Assembly: GCA_013397845.1 (NCBI GenBank)
Contig: VZTG01007204.1
Span: forward strand, 62,001-126,000
From: Melanocharis versteri
Taxonomy: Eukaryota; Chordata; Aves; Passeriformes; Melanocharitidae
Reading direction: 5' to 3'
Length of the DNA stretch: 64,000 bases
The translations under genes were made by a program, and so were the position numbers. Positions within the stretch are counted from its first letter, which is position 1. Each line of letters opens with the position of its first letter. Positions 10,561-22,600 of the stretch are shown here, in pieces. Below the pieces are notes generated by a model. It saw nothing but the letters and a program-made list of their open reading frames with translations, was not told the origin of the DNA and searched no databases.

Positions 10561-13254
10561 ATATAATATTCTGTAGGTATTTGCTGAAGGCAGAATGCAA
10601 AGTTTTGGAAGTCCAATGGGAAACAGGTTACCCTTCAGTATAAAATCCTGATTCTGAAAGATGCAAAAGCTCAGAGATGGAGTGTTAAGCGTGCCTTTCT
10701 CAGTAAAGGGAGCCAAGTTGCAAGTAGTTGTCATTTAAGTTCTTTCCCTAGTTTCACTTCTGACTATTTGTGAGACTGATTGGAGTGCAATTGCCATGGG
10801 AAGTTTTTATTAGTGCATGAAGGAAATCGCATCAGATATGGGTAACATAATGAGAAAAATTGTGATACATTTATGTTTAGAGCTTTCAGTCTAAGTGCAT
10901 GAGTTAATGAAAAGCTGTAAGATGTGACACAATTATTTTAAGATGCAAGCTTCCATTCTGATGAACTTTTTCAATTCTTTTTTTTTTTCTCTTTTTAATG
11001 TGGAAGTTGAGATGAGTGCAAATCCTGGGCCTTTAAAGTAGATGAGCTGAAGCAGTGCCACTGACAGCTTTGCAGCGTAGAGTTGGGTGACTTTTAGTGA
11101 CAAGAAATAGTGTGTAGCAGGCAGAGAGACAAACCCAGCGTCTTGTTTTTGGGCTGTACAGAATGGGATCACTGAGGAAGTATTGAAGTGTGTGAGGGTT
11201 CTCTTATTCACATAGCAAATATATGGTTTAGTGTCCAGTAAAAAGAGCCAATATATTGTCAGTATAACAATGTATTTTAGAAGAAAACTATATTTAGAAA
11301 CATGTAAAACATTATGCAAAACATCTTTTTGTTTCTATTTGCAGTGCTCCTTTGACACTTCTCGTTCCTCATTCATTTTTCTATCATTATGGAACATGTC
11401 AACATGTAAAAAGAATGCACATATATACATTTAATAAATAATGGAAGCATTGGTCCATGATAACATGCTTAGGGAAACAGATAAGGTTGTATATAATTAT
11501 AAATGTGATCACATGGTGAAAAGATGATTGACTATATATAAACCAGAGTATCAGTAACAGTGTGTTTTAAAAACAATTTTGCATCAAATGTGTATATAAT
11601 TTAATTAAAGGTATGCGTATCAGAAATATGTTGTGTTAGGATGGAATATTAATGAGTAAATATTGATGCATTCAATGGACAGAAGATATGGTGGATCCTC
11701 ATTGATCCAAACACTTTCAAAGGCTGTATCTTAGTAAAAGTATGTGTTTCTAAAGAGACCAAGCTGCTAGTGTGAGTACATGGACTTGGATTAAATTTTG
11801 CCACAAAGAATTAGTGTTTTCTCCTTGTAAAAATGTCACACTAAACATAATGATCTCTCTGAAAACAGCAGTGGGTGGAGTAGGAGAACAGCTCAGCATT
11901 AGCTGAAGCAGCTATTTTACAGAGCTCCTCCAGAGTAGCCAGCGTCTTCTCTAGATAGCAACTTGACACCGATGGCTTATCGGGACTCCCTGCTTTGAGA
12001 AGGTGTCCTTATTGCAGTCACTGACCTCTTGCCAGGGAGCTGCTGCCTCCTAATAGGAAGCTGCCTCAGGGCTTGCCTGGGTGTGGGATTGTACATGTCC
12101 CACTTCTAGCACAGCTTTGAAAAGTCTCTGTAGCTGAGCTAGTGCAAAGGGCCAGATTAACCCTTTGGATGGGTGTTATTCAGCATTATTTGGCCATGTT
12201 CACTCATCAGCAAAGGAGAAGAATTTAAACTAAATTTAAATAAGCCAGTTAAGTCAGTTATGATTAAAGAAGTTAGAATTACATATGTATGCAGAGTGCA
12301 TTTGTATGCATTTTAAAATGCAGTTAGTATCACGTATACACTCCACCCATCACATGTTGGTTCAATCAGGCACATCTCTAGTAGTAGGAGAAGCATGCCA
12401 GCACTGTATTTTGTGATATACCTCTAATCATAATTTTCCACTGTTTGGTTGGAAAAACTCAGTTTTACACAGCTGCATGGTGTTCATACAATATGTTGTG
12501 CTCAAGGGTAAGGCAAGAAAGCACTCAGCCACGTGTCTTGCATCTCTGATTGAATGCATAGGCAGCCTGAGTACTTAAGCCCTAAACATCATGTTATGCT
12601 CTCTGTCTGTGACCCTCAGAAAAAATCTACAAATCAGATGTCTCAAAATTAATTAAAATTATGGAATAATATTATTTAATGATGCTTAGAAAATTTTATT
12701 TTCACCTCAAACTTCTCTGTAGTGGAAAAATTAACTGACTAGTAAGGACCTACCAAAAATCCTGTCCAGTGGCCTTTTTTGCACATTGTTCCCCCAAAGT
12801 GCAATGGTAGTTTTTCAAGTGGAAAGGTTACATGTGTGAGTTAAATTGCAGGGTCAGATGCTGCACTTGGATGTGCACGAAGAATCCAGTTGATGATGAT
12901 AGATGAATCAGGCCTTAGGTGGTGAAATTGGGGTGTTTTGCTCCTTAAGTTGAACTAGAGAATGTGTGGCCACGTATCTATCAGAAATAGATAGTGACTG
13001 TGTGTCCTTAAGAAAATATTCTCAAATAACTGTATTGGTTCTCATGAGCAGGATGTTTACAGTTGAATCACTTTGGGAACATCAGCTCCCAAAATCATGA
13101 ATATAAAAATCGCAGGGCTTTGATTTTTTTAAGCAGTATTTTCCTGCTTCTTGGGTTTTGAGGCTTCATGGTCCTTGTATTCATATTTCTATTCTCGAAA
13201 ACCATGAAAAGATGAGATTTTTTTTTCTTTTTTTTTTTGTGTGGATGAAGGATG
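10561..13254. other. Unique intron sequence, possible conserved element at 11860-12180
   Basis: No exon or repeat was recognised. The part from about 11860 to 12180 is less AT-rich and lacks obvious decay, as often seen for conserved noncoding DNA, but it contains no decisive motif. Confidence 0.4.
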
Positions 13255-13260
13255 GGGAAG

Positions 13261-13621
13261 TGTCGCAATTATGGACACGGCCCGGGGAGGAAGGAGAGAA
13301 CCAAACTCAGGAGTAACTAGATAGAAATGCCCATCTTTATTTACATACAGTAGAGTTTTATATTCAGAGTTACAGGAAAGCCATTGGATCTTAGCTGACC
13401 ACCCACCAGGGCTATTGGCTAGATCCAGAACACACACGTTTGCTAAAGAGAGCATGGTTGCAATAACAATGTTCAAAAACATCTCGCAGGTGCAAGATAG
13501 ACAAGTTATTTACAAAAGCCCGCTAGCTGTTTTGCAGCTAGTTCCGTGAGAAAGTAAGAATGCTCACGGACACAGGCAGACACTGAAAAATCTCTCTGCC
13601 ACCAAGCTTTCAGCATCCACA
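13261..13621 (-). mobile_element. Solo ERV LTR, antisense, 6-bp target duplication
   Basis: A 361-bp element that on the + strand begins TGTCGCAATT and ends CATCCACA, flanked by exact GGGAAG copies at 13255-13260 and 13622-13627. Six-base duplications are typical of class II (ERVK, beta/alpha-like) elements. The poly(A) signal appears as tttatt at 13336-13341, so the LTR reads leftward. On its own strand two adjacent stem-loops (13543-13570 and 13523-13541) precede a TATA-like tttgtaaataa (about 13507-13517). No internal viral genes remain. Confidence 0.92.
13523..13570. repeat. Two adjacent inverted repeats within the class II-type LTR
   Basis: CTAGCTG (13523-13529) pairs with CAGCTAG (13535-13541) across a 5-base loop. 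TCCGTGAG (13543-13550) pairs with CTCACGGA (13563-13570) across 12 bases. Both lie directly upstream of the likely TATA sequence on the LTR's own strand. Confidence 0.75.
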
Positions 13622-14429
13622 GGGAAGAGAGAAAACCAATCCGTACTCACTTGACTCTCACAACAAGGCCTTTAGAAAAGCATTAAATACCTAAAGTCTC
13701 AGTCAAGCAAAGTGACTGTCAAGGCTACATGTGGTCACTAAACAGAGGACCTTGTAAAAAATTATCAGACGTGTTGGTTCCTTTTTTATCATTGGGGTTA
13801 TAACTTCTAGGACTAATAAAGAAGCAGACTTTGTGAGTCCTCAGAAAGTGTAAGACTTGTGATGAAAGGTGTATCCTGGAATGGGACATAGTGATGTATT
13901 TCCATTTAGAGTTGAGTTCTTTGCTGGCCTGTGTCAGGAGACAGCCAATACAGATACAAGGGTGAGCTTTGGGGAGTTATTTAGCTTGGCACCAGGAACT
14001 GCAGGAGGATGGCTGTGGTGAGCCTGTGGAGTGAATGTGCTTCTGTTGGGCTGAACTCTCAGAAAATAGTGGGTGGTGACAATTTTTAACCCTGCAAAGA
14101 AAGGAGGTGTTGCTGCATGGGGTTGTCCCACTTGGTTTTCTTTTACAAATAGCACAGGGGAACGGGGGTAAAAAACCTTTTTGACAAAGAGGATATGAAA
14201 CAGAAAACCTTTCAACTCTGAGTAAAAGGATAGTTTATTAGGGTGCAGGTTTGACCTCTTTTTATTTGTGTCTTTTTCAGAGAGCGAACTTCGTTGGTTT
14301 TACAAATCTAAATATTTATCACAGCTGGTGTCCCCCCACCTCACATTTGAAGGACTTGGGTGTAGTCAAAGAAGTGTGTGTGTCTTGGAACAGGTTATTC
14401 GAGCTGTAAGAAAGTGAAATGGTATTTTA

Positions 14430-15150
14430 AAAACCCATTTAATTAAATGACAGCACTTGGGATTTCATTTAATTCACATTACAGGAGGAATTTAGACTTC
14501 CACTGCTACCACCTGCTGCCAGGCTGAGCTGCGAGCGTTGTTCCTGCGTCTCACCGATGCAGGTGAACTTACTGCTGAACCACTTTCACAGTCCAGAAAG
14601 CATGACATTCCTTGTTACCAGTGGGAGGAAAGGCTAATTGAGAAGTGTGTATAAAAGCTGTAATGAGTAGCATTTACATGTATTGATTAGAAGTAGGGCC
14701 ACAGTCTCTCATTTATCACCACCAGCAGCTGTGAAATTTTCCCCATGTCGATTGGCACGGCTCATATTCCCGCTCCTCTGGTTCTTTATTGCTTTTTTCT
14801 TCCCCCCACCCGCCCTGAACCAGAGTGCTGATCCACCAGCTGGAATGGGCTGGTAATTACTCCGGCTTCTCCACCAGCTGCCACAATTGCCAAACCGCTG
14901 GAGTGAAAAATTCCATCCTGCATTTCCGATTTTTTACATTACCACTGCATAATCATATTTGACGAATAATTAACCTGGGTTAATACTTCAGGGAGCCATT
15001 TGCAAGTAAATTGATAAGTTGAATGCTGTAAAGGTGCACAAGGGCTAAAGGCTTTAGGAAACTGCTCAAAACAGCCCACTGACTGTGCTATTTTAATACG
15101 CACACACCTCTTGACCATCTTAATTAAGAGTGGACAGTAGGTGCTGTCCT
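14430..15150. promoter_or_regulatory. Candidate conserved noncoding element / enhancer, homeodomain-site cluster
   Basis: This 700-bp stretch is rich in palindromic regulatory-type sites: CATTTAATTAAATG (14436-14449, perfect palindrome), another catttaatt about 20 bases on, E-box CAGCTG sites including CCAGCTGG (14836-14843), GTAATTAC (14853-14860, palindrome) and ATTAACC-tg-GGTTAAT (14969-14984, inverted repeat). No repeat family matches and there is no open coding frame. Developmental transcription-factor genes with very long introns usually carry such elements, so an intronic enhancer of POU6F2 or a neighbour is plausible. Conservation was not tested. Confidence 0.4.
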
Positions 15151-18100
15151 CCAGCCTCCTGGAACAGAGTGTGGATCAGGAGGAGGGAGAGGATGGGAAA
15201 CACACTCAAATTAAACTCTCCACTGTATCTCTCTCATGGCAGTGGTGCAATGGATGTGAATAAGTGCACTTTCCCTCCCTTTTAGATTTAGAAACAGACA
15301 CCTTTTGATCAGAAACTTGTTAAACAGTGTTGAAATCAATGAAAACTTTCCCTGACAACTCATTGGAGGGTAATGTTGGAGAGCTGTTTCCCCTGCCTTT
15401 AACAATAGCATGCAGGCCAGTGAGAAACCAGAGTCCTTTTGGAATCATATGTATTTGTATTTTGTTTTTCAGTTAAGGCAGCTGCACTGTGTTTTAAATG
15501 CATGCCTGTTCTTTGGGGTTGATCCTGGATTTTTAAGATGAGTGAAAAACCTCTCTGTGTGATCTCTGTGGTTTATAAATCTACTCTTTATTCAGCTTCA
15601 CTTTTTAGAGTGTTTGGCATAATCTTATTTGGAGCAGGATTGCAGCAAATAATAGGTGATTTGAAAAAATATTTTTGGTTTGTTCTGCACTTTTAAAAAG
15701 TAAAAAAAGCCCAAAACTCCAATGAATTTCTGTTGTGCTGATTTTTCTGGCACTGTTACTGTTATCCAGGCAAATATTCCTTCCTCAAGGTGGCCAGTAA
15801 ATGCCATATAAATTTTCTGTAGCATAGTTTTGGACAGAGGAAGATGCACTAGTTAGAGTTAAATGAGAGTCACATTGTTGCAGATCTTAACTGGGCTTTG
15901 CTTTCATTTTGTTTTTGCTGTGTAGCAACATTCCTTAGATTCAGAAAAGATGCCATAAGGAATTCTGCAGTATGTTTCTATTTCTGGAGAGACATGATAG
16001 AAAACAGTGACTAAATTATGTGGAAAAAAAAAAATTTGATCACTTAGTATTTTCATATAAACTGTGTGATGCATTATCTCTCCAAGGTTTCCAGCCTAAC
16101 TCCTGGTCTTTGGGAACATGTGTTTTGACAGTCTTGGTGGCAGCTCTAAGATGTGCCATGCACATGCAAAGCTGTAAATCAAGAGAACAATCAATGGGTT
16201 TGTCTATCACACACTTGCTGGCATTCCCTAAGCAGAATACCATCAAGACACCATTAGAAATTACAGAGCAGCCCCCAGCCCAGCACCCTGCCTGGCTGAA
16301 ATCCCTATGCAAAGCCCTGTGAGCTCCTCATGGAGCCTCAGCACGTCCCATCACTTGTGTACCAGGAATACCTCTGAAGATGGTGAATGGGCACGTGGAA
16401 GTTACAAAAGCCATTTAAGTTACTTTATCTCTACATAAAAAAGGAAAATAGTTAAATAAAAACATAGTTATTAGGGTTTAAGAGTTCAAAGCAGTTTTGT
16501 TAATCACTAAGATGACTCAGGAGAGAGATGCAGATGGGATTATTTAAAATTAAGCATTGTCACTATGTTTCTATGAAGAGCAAGGCTTTCTCTTACACAG
16601 CTCCCTCTTACAAGTGTGCTGATCATGGGAGCAGGTTTGGGTAGGCTGCCATGAAATTATAAGCTGGGTACCTGAAGGCAACATATTTTTTTTTCTTGAA
16701 AAGAGCTATATTTCTTTAAGAAGCATAAACCTTAATCATGTGGAATATTATTTTTCTATTATGTCATTTGCTTTAAATAATAGGGGTTTATCAAAATAAC
16801 TTAAGAACTGTCTTACATTTTATGTAGTGGTTTACCCTATTGCTAGTGAGAACCTAAGGGTTTCGGGCTTATTTGTCATTTGAAATATCTGTTGTTTCAG
16901 AGAATTTCAAGGGGAAGAATAACACTTCAAAATATGAGGGTTTCATGATTTTTAGGGATTTTAATTTTTTTGCAAATAAACCTAGTTTAGTAAGTATTTT
17001 ATAAATAGCTTATTCGTTGTCAGGAGAAAGGGTAGCCAATCCTGAATTTCTTCTTTAAACCACAGTCTGACAGCTGGATCTGTTATGGCAGATGTATGAA
17101 CCCTGTATAAATCCCTGCTAGAAATTTAGTGCAGAGGGTTTTCATTACAGACATGATACACTGAAGAACACTGCTGTTCAAAACCCTCATGTGCGACGTG
17201 CATTTGCCTAAGCAAGTATTTCTAGAAACTGAGGCAGGCATTTCAGGGTGTGTCCCAGTCACAGTAAATATGAAAGGAATTAGTCTTTTCAGTCTTGTTT
17301 TCCTTTGCTAGCAGCTTTTCAGGTCTGCCTTATCATTTTCATGTGGACAAATTGTCATCTGTCTTATTGTCTACTCAGCTGTTTCTGTAAACAACCTCTT
17401 TCAAACTTAAATAGAATTGCATGGCATGGCCTGGCAATTTGGAAAATAAATAAAGAATAACACTTGTATGACTATCCTGCTCTATTCCCCCAGCATTTAA
17501 GTGGTCAGAGCTTCTGTGCATGCCATACTGAAAGTCAGTGCTGGGCATTTGTCACCGTGTGTGGTAATGCAGGGAAAAGCAGTTCATTTCAGAGCTCAAC
17601 TGCAGCACTAAGTGAAATCAATGGCCAAACAATCTAACACAATTGGTCACATATTGATAGAATTAAACACCGCTGTTAACGTGACTTGTCATTGATCTGA
17701 CAAAAACAGAGTCCAGGGTAAAAGTCGCCTGAAGCCTTTCGAGTGTGTTTACATAGCAAAGGTTGGGAAATTTTTCACTCCATCTGCTTCTCACATTTTT
17801 TTTTAATTTTTTCTCACAATACTCTTCACTCTAGAAAACACTTGCAGAACTTTAACCTCTTCATTGTCAGAAACCTGACACATAGACACACACATAACCC
17901 CACCCACCATGCAAATTCTTTCTTGGTTCAGAACACTGAGTCTCTTTTCCCAGTCCGTACACAGGGGAATGTTTACAAAAGTTACTCCAAGAACTGGGAA
18001 GCTTCCGCAGGTCAGGGACATGGTCATCTGGATCAGCTGCATGCAGCGTTGCCAGGAGGCAGACACAAATGGCGGAATAAAGAACATTAGTGCTTTTAAA

Positions 18101-19205
18101 ACAGGGTATGTATCTGGAAGGCAGAATTGGGTACATCTCTTCTGGTGCACAACATATCTGGATTGTGCAGGGTATAGCCTGTATTCAGGTAGTCGTTTAG
18201 AGGGTAAAAATACCAAGACAGCAAGTAAGAGGTTCTTTGCTAATATCGCTTGAAAATAGTCTGCATTTCAGGAATCAGTTTTATTGAGCTCAAGCTTTGC
18301 ATCTGTAGTTTAGCTGTTGGCCTTTTCTTGGTGTGTCAGAAACCAAAAGATTTTGCATTATGAAATCTTCAGCTAGCTAGAATAATTGCCATACACACTG
18401 GAAACAAATTTCTAATGAGCACCTGAAAGATCTGAGCATATTGCTCTGGAGTATTTGCAGGGGAAACGTGTTCTTGTAATGCTCCTGAGTTCTCCGATCT
18501 GACCTACAGTCATGCTTTGCTTTTAGGCTGATTGCAAACCTGATAATGCTTTCTAAAGTACCTCAAGAGGAAGGAGCCTGGGTTTGTAAAAAGCATGTCT
18601 TAATGGTAACTCGTAGTCACAACATGTCAGCCCTGTGTTTCTGCACCATTCGCAGTGTCAGGATAGGCATTCTCACCTGCTCCACTCTCACAATCACTTC
18701 TCTCCTCCTCTCCTACAGCTCCTTGCCTCTTAGACGTCTGTTTTGTTTGCTGTAATCTTTGTGCTGTGCTAGAGGTTATAGATACTTGACACTTTGATAG
18801 TGGGTATTGCTTCTTTGTTTATCTGCCAGCTACTGAGCCCATGCATCACCAGCAATGGTGTTGGCAGGCTGTGCTCCTGCACACGCCATCATGGCATGCG
18901 GTGTTCCTGGACAGCCCAGGCACCCCAGGGTGACCAGCAGCAAAAGGCTGCCTCACATCTCGATTCTGGGGGAGAGAAAGGAGTAGCTATGTTTGCGGGG
19001 CTCTTGTTCACTTTTTTTCTGATGTTACAATTGTATAATAAAGCTTTCCAGCCAAGTTCGGTGTAGATATTGCTGGTGGATTGTTGTTGCCTGTGGCAGC
19101 TGTGATGGCAAGACTTGCTGTGCTGTATGCAGCCTGGGGACTCTGAGGCAGGTTATCACACCTCCGCGGCTCCTTCCTTTAATTCACAAGCCTTGCAAAG
19201 ATGTA

Positions 19206-19230
19206 GTGAGGGAGGGAGGGAGGGAGGGAG
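19206..19230. repeat. (GGGA)n microsatellite
   Basis: About six perfect units of ggga/gagg, followed by an A-run. Confidence 0.95.
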
Positions 19231-19619
19231 AAAAAACTTTAATGTACACAGTAACATAGTCACAGTGGGGAGAGATTCAGAAAAGACTTAGACTGCTTAC
19301 TTGCACTTCTTGCAGCATTACAGAAGCAGACTGGTTTCTTCTGAGCGGAATACGATTTTTTCCAAGATTATTAGCAGAAAGACATTTTCCCAGCAGAAAA
19401 GTAGCAAAGATAGCTGTTCACAGGATTTGTGTTCTCACAGTCTGGAGCTCTATGGAACACGGTGGTGGTGCTAACTGACCTTCTCCACATTGTAATCATG
19501 AAGCACTAGTGCACATATCAGTAGTATACACATCTGAACTGGAAATGTGAAATGCTTGGAAAATATTACCCTATACTGAAGTCGAAAGCTAATTGCCCAT
19601 CATGACAATCCTGTTACAC

Positions 19620-19647
19620 TCATACATTTGAAGTCATACATTTGAAG
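19620..19647. repeat. Perfect 14-bp tandem duplication
   Basis: tcatacatttgaag occurs twice head to tail, at 19620-19633 and 19634-19647. It looks like a recent slippage duplication. Confidence 0.95.
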
Positions 19648-22600
19648 TCTCAGTGTGAACACTAAAAGCTCATTCCAAGGGTTAAAAAAATCCTTCTGAC
19701 AGATGGGATGTCAGGAGGGAGACATAATTGCACTACAGAAGTGGTAACCCGTACGTCTTGGGAAAAGAATAGGACACAGCTCCTGTATCTTGAAAGAAAT
19801 AGCTGTGGCTAGATCTTTGAACTCTATCAAGAAAGATCACACTACCAAGAAGGCAGCAATGTGATGTGGCCTTCCTTCATACAAATGCTGTCTTCATCCT
19901 TCTCTCTCAGTTGTACCCCTTTCCTTTTCTTAAAGCGATCTAAAAGACCTACAACTTGGTGATAGTTTCATGAAATGCCCTGATGAAGGATGTAAAGAAT
20001 GTGTCGATGTCAAACATCGTACTGCAGTATGATGGCAACGTAAAGAGGATGCACGCACAAAGGCTTTCGTCCTCTCATCTTTCTAGGCAGTGGTTTGAAA
20101 AACTTTTGTGAAAGTTCTTCAGCAATTGTGCATGGTTGGTTTGGATGCTTATAGGACCTTTAAAATCTGTTGAAACAAGAATAAATAATGCAAAATGAAT
20201 TTCCATCATTTCAGACTGGATCCACATCTGAATAGTGCCTGCGATTTTATAGAGACTGCATTTATTCGAAGTAGGGAATTTGAGGTATTTTTATCAGACA
20301 TAGAGTTGCATTTCTTTTCTGTAAGAAGCCTTACCTCTAATGTGATTTTTAACCAAAGGAAATTAAAAACTATTTAAGGTGGGTAGACGACATGTCTTTA
20401 TCTCAGTATAATTTGCATACTGCCTTATTAGAGAAAACTCAGAGATACTTATGTTATTTCATCATCCATTGCAAATAAAGTAGATAGAAAAATATTAAGC
20501 TTTTCACGTTTACTTGACATTCCTTTGCATTTAGAAGATAAAGTTTAAGGACTTCAGTTATCTTATATCTTCTAAATTCCAAAGGACCAGAGATTTTTGT
20601 TGAAATCCCCAAATCTAGTCCTTAGAACTACAAGTCTATATTTGCCGTGCTTCACTTTGAAATTTTAATCATCAGCAAATAGAAATTCTCTCTAACAGCT
20701 GCTCAAAATTTGTGTCAATTAAAGTTTTTCAGGCTTCATAAGATGCAGAAACAATGGCAAGCTATACCCTGAATGTGTTCCTATTCACTAGAACATGGTA
20801 CTTAATTTTAAATGAGAAGCTAGTTAAATAACTACATGTAACCTTCACATTAAGATTATTTCATCACTTTCATTATTGTTTAACACTCTAACAGAGCATC
20901 AAAACGACAGACTTGCAGTGATGTTTTGTGGTCACTGGAGACATTTTAAACAGTGCAGCCAGCTGTGTGAGGCTTCTGTGCTGTCTTTATCTCTTTGTGT
21001 CCATGAAGTGTTCAGTTCTTACTACAGCTTACTTGTGCAACCTAGGATTGAATTTTTTTCCCTGAACTTAGACAATTGGCTGATCAAGGACAGCTCTTTA
21101 AGTGGGGTTGAGATATCTGTAATAAATTATCAAAGACTGTGAAGCCAGTTTCATAATAAATTAAGCCAAGTCCCATGCAGACCCTAGCATTCAGTTGGAA
21201 TTCATGGGAGCCTAGCTTGACATGTCTCAGGGAAAAGTCTTAATCCTTCAAGTCAAAGTCTGAGGAACTTGGCATGACAGACTGTATAAGATAAATCTAT
21301 GGTGACCTGCCAAGACTAGTTTAGAAATATCGTGCTTAATCGCCTCAGCTGTATTTCTCACTCATATTGTTCTTTGTCCAATGGGTCTTTAAATCTATTG
21401 ACATGGTAAAATATGGATGGGCCAATTGGACTGGTGAACTTTTAATTATCCATGTGCCACAGTGTTTGTGCAGTGAATGTGAGTGTTTGTGCCATGTCTT
21501 CTTGGTTTGATAAATATTTCTGTGGGTCCATAACCTTACTGATGTGAGTAATTTCACTGTTGGGAGGAGAACTCCCCTGCCCTGGTTCATGGAAGTGCAG
21601 GGACAGAGTGGGCATGGGAAGTGAGGTTTTCCTGGCACTTGCGTTATGTAAGGTGTGAACAATCTCTAGTAGGGCCTGGTGCCTCCTTACCACCGTGCAA
21701 TGCCTCCATCTACTGTATCAGTTCCAGGATAAAAGAGAGTACATGCAAATGTACCTGCAGAATCAGAACTGATGGCTCCTCAGCATTTGTTTTGCTGCAG
21801 TTGTTTTTTTAATTCTCAGGTGTATTTGGATCAAGGTGAACTGAACAAGGCATAGAGGGATCCATAAAATCTTCTGGAAAAAATAAGAAAGCCACTTAAA
21901 ATATATTTTCACTACGTAAAAGTGTGATGACATTGAAGTGTTTTCAGTGGAGACTTTCTAGTGTAGAAAATGTGCTGCTTTGGGAAGCCAGGACTTTCCT
22001 TTTTAGAGTAACATTCTGTAATTTTTTGTATAAGAGTGTGGTGGAAGGCTTTCACCTTAAGTCTACCATTAAATCAAGATACTCATTTCTATATCCTCAG
22101 CTAATTTAACTTTTGATAGAAGCTTCATGTTTTTGCAGAATGATAAAAGAGAACATGTTGCTGGAGCAGAGAGACTGGAATCAAATAATTACCCATTGAG
22201 TCAGTTAGCTAATCGGAATATTAAAGGTTAAAAAAAAATTCATGTGAAATGCATTAATGAGATATTTCTATGTGACATGGCAAGGTCTGAATGACAGATG
22301 CATGTCATGCCTTGCAATATCATATGGATAAAGTATCCACCTAGATTTTGTAGTTCTGTATTATTTGTAATGCAGTGTTTTCTAGAAAACCCAAGGATTG
22401 CATATTGTTTTACAGCACTGGAAAGCTGGTCAGAAAAGTGAAGAAGCTGTGGATCACAATGATGGTAATAAATCCAAGGAAAGAATAATGAAAGCAAACT
22501 TAGAGAAATGTCTGTTGGCAGATGATACATTGTGTATTGCATGGTCTGTCCATGGGACATGTGTGACTTCATATAGGAGTGGCAGCAGCTACGTCTGCAC

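Noticed and set aside
17221..17270. gaaactgaggcaggcatttc as an antisense MIR core
   Set aside because: Only about a dozen bases match, with no further SINE order on either side.
18794..19066. 90-codon frame containing an AATAAA at 19037-19042, considered as a small terminal exon
   Set aside because: No family resemblance. The AATAAA lies inside the frame rather than after it, and this hexamer is common by chance in AT-rich DNA.
20411..20418. Exact POU octamers here and at 56090-56097 and 59537-59544, considered as autoregulatory sites
   Set aside because: Three perfect octamers in 64 kb of AT-rich sequence on two strands is about what chance predicts.
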